Below are positions 61,217 through 64,000 of a stretch of DNA of 64,000 nucleotides, piece by piece. The notes under the pieces were generated by a model. It saw nothing but the letters and a program-made list of their open reading frames with translations, did no database searches and was not told where the DNA came from. Both the position numbers and the translations under genes were made by a program. Location of the stretch: the NCBI GenBank assembly GCA_964400015.1, contig CAYNRR010000007.1, positions 11,353-75,352 of the forward strand, read 5' to 3'. Numbering within the stretch: the first letter of the stretch is position 1; each line of letters begins with the position of its first letter. This DNA comes from UBA1234 sp964400015. Its GTDB lineage: Bacteria; Bacillota; Clostridia; TANB77; UBA1234.

Positions 61217-62566
61217 ATGATATCGAATTTTAAAAGAGTAGTAGTATTTTCTATTATGTTATGTTTACTACTAACATTAACAATAAAGCAAACTATATTT
61301 GCAACTGACAATAAAATTTCTATTTCAGAAAACACTTTGTTAAAAATTGCAACTCCAGTAATAAGAGCTAATGAAGAATATTATAATATTAAAAATGTCG
61401 AAATATGTGATGTTACAGAAACGTTAAAAGAAGATGGCGGGAGTTATATAGATTATTTCGTTGAAATAACTGGGTGCTTAAAGTATGAGGATGCAACAGA
61501 ACTTCCACAAATACAAGGAATGATTAAAGCGTTGAATTTAGATGAAACGGTAACGAATACTGAAAAATTTGTTCAAGCCTTGACATCTACTAATTTTATA
61601 GAAAATTATGCTAAACTAATAGAAAATAATTCTAAGAATATACTAAATAATATAAACGAAGAAAATATAGCTTTCGCTGATGAAGCCACTTTGAATAATA
61701 GCGAGATGACTTTTGATAAACTTATACAGATTAACTCTGAAAAAATATCGAATTTAGTGGCTGAAAAATCAATAGACTTTGTAAATGAAATAAATGAAGA
61801 ATATATTGGCGTTGATAGTTGCTTTAGCGTGGGTCTTAGAATTGAAACAGATCAAGATGGAAAAATTATAAATACGTTATATATGATTTTTGATGGATAT
61901 ACACAAGACATTAGCCTTGTTATTCCTAACTCAAAAAATGTAATGCTAGAGCTAGGCATAGAACAAATAGGGGAGTATGTGAATAATGTAAGCAAAGAGA
62001 TAATAAAAGAAGAAAAGTTAGAAAATATCAATAATTATAATACGGATTTTGTGTATATGCGAACTAATGCTAAAGATTATGCTAACACTTATACAAGTAA
62101 TGCAGCGTCTAGAACTTGTACGAATCAAAATTGTACTAATTATAATTCTTCTATTAGACAAGATACTAGTAAATACAATAGCAATTATAGTTGGTATTGT
62201 TGTAACGATTGTGCAAATTATGTATCTCAAGCAATGGCATATGCAGGAGTTCCTACTACAAATACATGGAAGAAAGATAGTTATGCATGGATAAATTGTG
62301 GAGCACTAGAAACTTATTTTACTGATACCACTAACTACTGGACAAAATCAGATTTTGCTAGTTGTAATGCTGGTGGAATTATACTACTAAAGGGAAGTTC
62401 TGGTAAACCATATCATGCTGTAATGAATGTGCAAAATGACACGGTAAATAGGTCGTATTCTGCACACACAAATGACAGACGTATGTCAACATATAATTCA
62501 AGTAGTTACTTTGGAGCTAGCCAAGTAAGCTATTATATATTCGAAAATTCTGATCCAGAACATTGA
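61217..62566 (+). CDS. Secreted amidase-domain protein
   Basis: A 449-residue exported protein. ATG 61217 follows AAAGGAGG; an upstream ATG at 61160 has no such site. The signal peptide is VVVFSIMLCLLLTLTIKQTIFA. The first 270 residues are alpha/beta with no recognised domain. The C-terminal 160 residues match the putative amidase domain (Amidase_6): RTNAKDYANTYTSNAASRT, WYCCNDCANYVSQAMAYAGV, and a later PYHAVMNV with a probable active-site His. It probably hydrolyses a wall-related amide bond. It is the last island gene, next to the right repeat. Confidence 0.8.
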   Translation: MISNFKRVVVFSIMLCLLLTLTIKQTIFATDNKISISENTLLKIATPVIRANEEYYNIKNVEICDVTETLKEDGGSYIDYFVEITGCLKYEDATELPQIQGMIKALNLDETVTNTEKFVQALTSTNFIENYAKLIENNSKNILNNINEENIAFADEATLNNSEMTFDKLIQINSEKISNLVAEKSIDFVNEINEEYIGVDSCFSVGLRIETDQDGKIINTLYMIFDGYTQDISLVIPNSKNVMLELGIEQIGEYVNNVSKEIIKEEKLENINNYNTDFVYMRTNAKDYANTYTSNAASRTCTNQNCTNYNSSIRQDTSKYNSNYSWYCCNDCANYVSQAMAYAGVPTTNTWKKDSYAWINCGALETYFTDTTNYWTKSDFASCNAGGIILLKGSSGKPYHAVMNVQNDTVNRSYSAHTNDRRMSTYNSSSYFGASQVSYYIFENSDPEH

Positions 62567-62613
62567 GTTTATTTGCAAGATATAATTATAGGTTAAATCC
62601 AATTTTACAATAA

Positions 62614-62665
62614 CAAAAAATAACAAATGAGTTATGCAATAAAGTACACTCATTTGTTATTTTTT
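62614..62665. terminator. Bidirectional terminator after the amidase gene
   Basis: Stem AAATAACAAATGAGT / ACTCATTTGTTATTT with a 15-base loop, flanked by A6 and T6. Confidence 0.85.
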
Positions 62666-62732
62666 ATAGAAAATATATCGTTGTTTTCACTAAATAACAC
62701 ATTTTTTATTGATTTTTTTATAAAGTAAGACT

Positions 62733-62765
62733 GACTTAGGCTTTTTTAATATTTCTCACTCATAT
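62733..62765. repeat. Right 33-bp direct repeat (true smpB 3' end)
   Basis: Identical to 58181-58213 and part of the intact smpB gene. Four extra bases (GACT) precede it compared with the left copy. The left arm of the original terminator hairpin is missing on this side. Confidence 0.8.
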
Positions 62766-63216
62766 GTTGTGCTATGCGTCTTTCGGCTTCCTTCTTAGCA
62801 ATATCTTGTCGTTTATCATAAAGTTTCTTTCCTCTTGCAATACCGATTTCAACCTTTACATGGTTTTTATCCCAATACATACATAGTGGAACTAAAGCAA
62901 CTCCTTTTTGCTTAACCATTCCTATCAACTTTAAAATCTCACTTTTATGAACTAAAAGTTTTCTTGTCCTTAAAGGATCTTTATTGAAAATATTTCCTTT
63001 TTCATATGGACTAATATGTAGAGAATATATATATAATTCGCCATTTTTGATTTGTGCATAACTATCTTTCATGTTTACTTTTCCATCGCGAATAGACTTA
63101 ACTTCGGTGCCTGCAAGTGCAATGCCACACTCAAGTTTTGAATCTATAAAATAATCATGATAAGCTTTACTATTTTTTGAAACTATTTTTTTATCAACGT
63201 CGTTACCGTTTTTCAT
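62746..63216 (-). CDS. smpB: SsrA-binding protein
   Basis: A 156-residue SmpB that delivers tmRNA to stalled ribosomes for trans-translation. It reads SKAYHDYFIDSKLECGIALAGTEVKS, SYAQIKNGELYIYSLHISPYEKGN and RTRKLLVHKSEILKL. The basic tail VEIGIARGKKLYDKRQDIAK reaches into the mRNA channel. The last codons lie in the island's right repeat. ssrA is not visible in the window. Ribosome rescue is relevant here because the genome seems to contain frequent stall or shift sites. Confidence 0.97.
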   Translation of the reverse strand: MKNGNDVDKKIVSKNSKAYHDYFIDSKLECGIALAGTEVKSIRDGKVNMKDSYAQIKNGELYIYSLHISPYEKGNIFNKDPLRTRKLLVHKSEILKLIGMVKQKGVALVPLCMYWDKNHVKVEIGIARGKKLYDKRQDIAKKEAERRIAQHMSEKY

Positions 63217-63246
63217 AATACCTCCTTATCACAACAAAGTAAAACA

Positions 63247-63252
63247 ATTATA
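63247..63252 (-). promoter_or_regulatory. Extended -10 of smpB
   Basis: On the minus strand, TGCTATAAT lies about 30 bp upstream of smpB, with a weak TTATTT at -35. Confidence 0.5.
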
Positions 63253-63268
63253 GCACAGTTTAATTAGA

Positions 63269-63304
63269 AAATAAAGACGAGAATATGGATTCCCGCCTTT
63301 ATTT
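63269..63304 (-). terminator. Terminator of the secreted glycine-rich gene
   Basis: Imperfect stem AAATAAAG / CTTTATTT extended by CG/CG and GAAT/ATTC, followed on the minus strand by a T-rich tract. Confidence 0.6.
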
Positions 63305-63340
63305 GGATATGAACTTAGAAATAAAGTTCACGAATTAAAT

Positions 63341-63808
63341 TTAATATCTGTCCTTGTTCGAGCTTGAACCCATTGAACTATAAAAAATAATTAGTCCAAT
63401 TATAGCTGCTGCTGCGAATATAACAAAGAACCAAGTCCAAGTTGTGTTTTCAGTAGATGCGTCATTTGTATTAGCACCTGTACGAGTAGCATTGTAAGTT
63501 GTTCCCGTTGAATTAGTGTTTGTTAAAGAATCGGTAGTATTATTCATACCTTTTCCTAAATCGTTTCCAACGTCAGAAACAGCATTACCAACGCTGTTTA
63601 CTGCACTACCAGCACCATTTATTACGCCACCAACGCCTTCACCAATATCACTCATAACATTACCAGCTGTATTTCCAACAGCATTTCCAGCACCACTAAT
63701 ATTTCTAGCAGCTTTATCAGTCATAGAAGAAGAAGTTGTAGCAAATACTAGAGAAGAACACATTATTGACATTGTTAATGCAAAAGTGCAAAGTATTTTT
63801 CTACACAT
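63341..63808 (-). CDS. Secreted glycine/asparagine-rich protein with C-terminal helix
   Basis: A 155-residue protein. The signal peptide is KILCTFALTMSIMCSSLVFA. A central Gly/Ala/Val/Asn-rich region repeats a G-x-A-V-x-x-V-G-like unit (GNAVGNTAGNVMSDIGEGVG, then GSAVNSVGNAVSDVGNDLGK). A Thr/Asn-rich spacer and a C-terminal membrane helix (WFFVIFAAAAIIGLIIFYSS) with a short tail follow. The repeat region may form an amphipathic helix. No family recognised. It is preceded by an AGGAGG site on the minus strand. Confidence 0.65.
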   Translation of the reverse strand: MCRKILCTFALTMSIMCSSLVFATTSSSMTDKAARNISGAGNAVGNTAGNVMSDIGEGVGGVINGAGSAVNSVGNAVSDVGNDLGKGMNNTTDSLTNTNSTGTTYNATRTGANTNDASTENTTWTWFFVIFAAAAIIGLIIFYSSMGSSSNKDRY

Positions 63809-63829
63809 AAAAACCTCCTGATATACTAA

Positions 63830-63877
63830 GTTGTAAAATACAACTGTAGTAGATTCATAAAATTCATTATGAATCTA
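63830..63877. repeat. Two palindromes upstream of the glycine-rich gene
   Basis: GTTGTA-AAA-TACAAC at 63830-63844, and an 11-bp perfect inverted repeat TAGATTCATAA / TTATGAATCTA around AATTCA at 63850-63877. They sit 22-70 bp upstream of the minus-strand start, a position suited to operators or a leader hairpin. The remaining sequence to the window end is AT-rich with nothing recognised. Confidence 0.5.
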
Positions 63878-64000
63878 TAATTATTATTGTAAAAAAAACA
63901 AAAATATATTCAAAAAGTATTTGTTAATAATTTCTTAAAAAAAGATGTCAATCATTTTCGAAAATGTCTCAAAAATTTTTAAACATTAGTACTAGCTTTT

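Larger units (their letters stand above)
58181..62765. mobile_element. Genomic island beside smpB
   Basis: A 4.6-kb block bounded by perfect 33-bp direct repeats, both carrying the end of smpB. Inside are a DUF4365 protein, an ECF-type sigma factor, an anti-sigma-like protein and three exported proteins, all on the plus strand and unrelated to the housekeeping genes outside. No integrase or transposase is visible. The island may be mobilised in trans, be a remnant, or have arisen by another duplication. Confidence 0.6.

Noticed and set aside
1..64000. tRNA, rRNA and CRISPR arrays
   Set aside because: No TTCGANTC-type T-arm with a matching acceptor stem, no rRNA signature and no regularly spaced repeats were found by eye.

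Overview
The window looks like a low-GC, spore-forming, Gram-positive bacterium of the Clostridia, most likely an uncultured anaerobe. The AT-rich bias is strong, AGA dominates the arginine codons, and Gram-positive vegetative promoters (TTGACA, 17 bp, TATAAT) are common. Sporulation genes (spoVT, spoVB, sipL, yunB, spoIID) sit among conserved housekeeping clusters. I see no tRNA, rRNA or CRISPR array.

Layout. 1-3.4 kb: the end of the ribosomal/alpha operon (rpoA, rplQ), a plasmid-replication-relaxation-like protein and galE. 3.4-6.1 kb: an orphan VirD4/TraG-like ATPase on the minus strand. 6.2-9.2 kb: pth, RNase G, and rpsF-ssb-rpsR behind a probable S6:S18 leader. 9.3-11 kb: a pilin-like protein, murI and trxA. 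11-16.3 kb: a minus-strand operon of response regulator, histidine kinase, membrane-fusion protein and MacB-type permease with no ATPase. 16.4-21 kb: tdk, an OGG-type glycosylase, rpsT, rpsU, yqeY, and metK behind a SAM riboswitch. 21-24 kb: a GLUG-repeat surface protein with two pilin-like proteins. 24-31 kb: recD2, an S-layer-homology protein, comF and a KAP-type NTPase. 30.7-34.8 kb: spoVT, spoVB, HU, rqcP and a YgjP-type peptidase. 35-37 kb: a GH18-SLH protein and a compositionally foreign small membrane protein. 37-45 kb: rpoB and rpoC with a structured leader. 45-53 kb: small foreign-looking genes, uvrA, and a spore-coat and sporulation set. 53-58 kb: rplM-rpsI, a cysteine-rich protein, infC-rpmI-rplT behind an L20 leader, spoIID, maf and a DUF402 protein. 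58.2-62.8 kb: a genomic island with an ECF sigma factor, an anti-sigma-like protein and secreted proteins, flanked by direct copies of the smpB 3' end. 62.7-64 kb: smpB and a secreted glycine-rich protein.

Most notable observation. Three genes (pth, recD2 and a secreted island gene) are each broken by a frame change needing exactly a +1 shift, and in each case the break lies at a CGG codon. Skipping the C and reading GGN restores the full protein. By eye I found no other in-frame CGG in the host-like genes. The only others are in two genes of foreign composition (tdk and the gene at 36668). This suggests that CGG is unassigned or decoded as a quadruplet in this lineage, with programmed +1 frameshifting used even in an essential gene.

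The second structural observation is the island beside smpB, bounded by perfect 33-bp direct repeats that contain the last codons of smpB.
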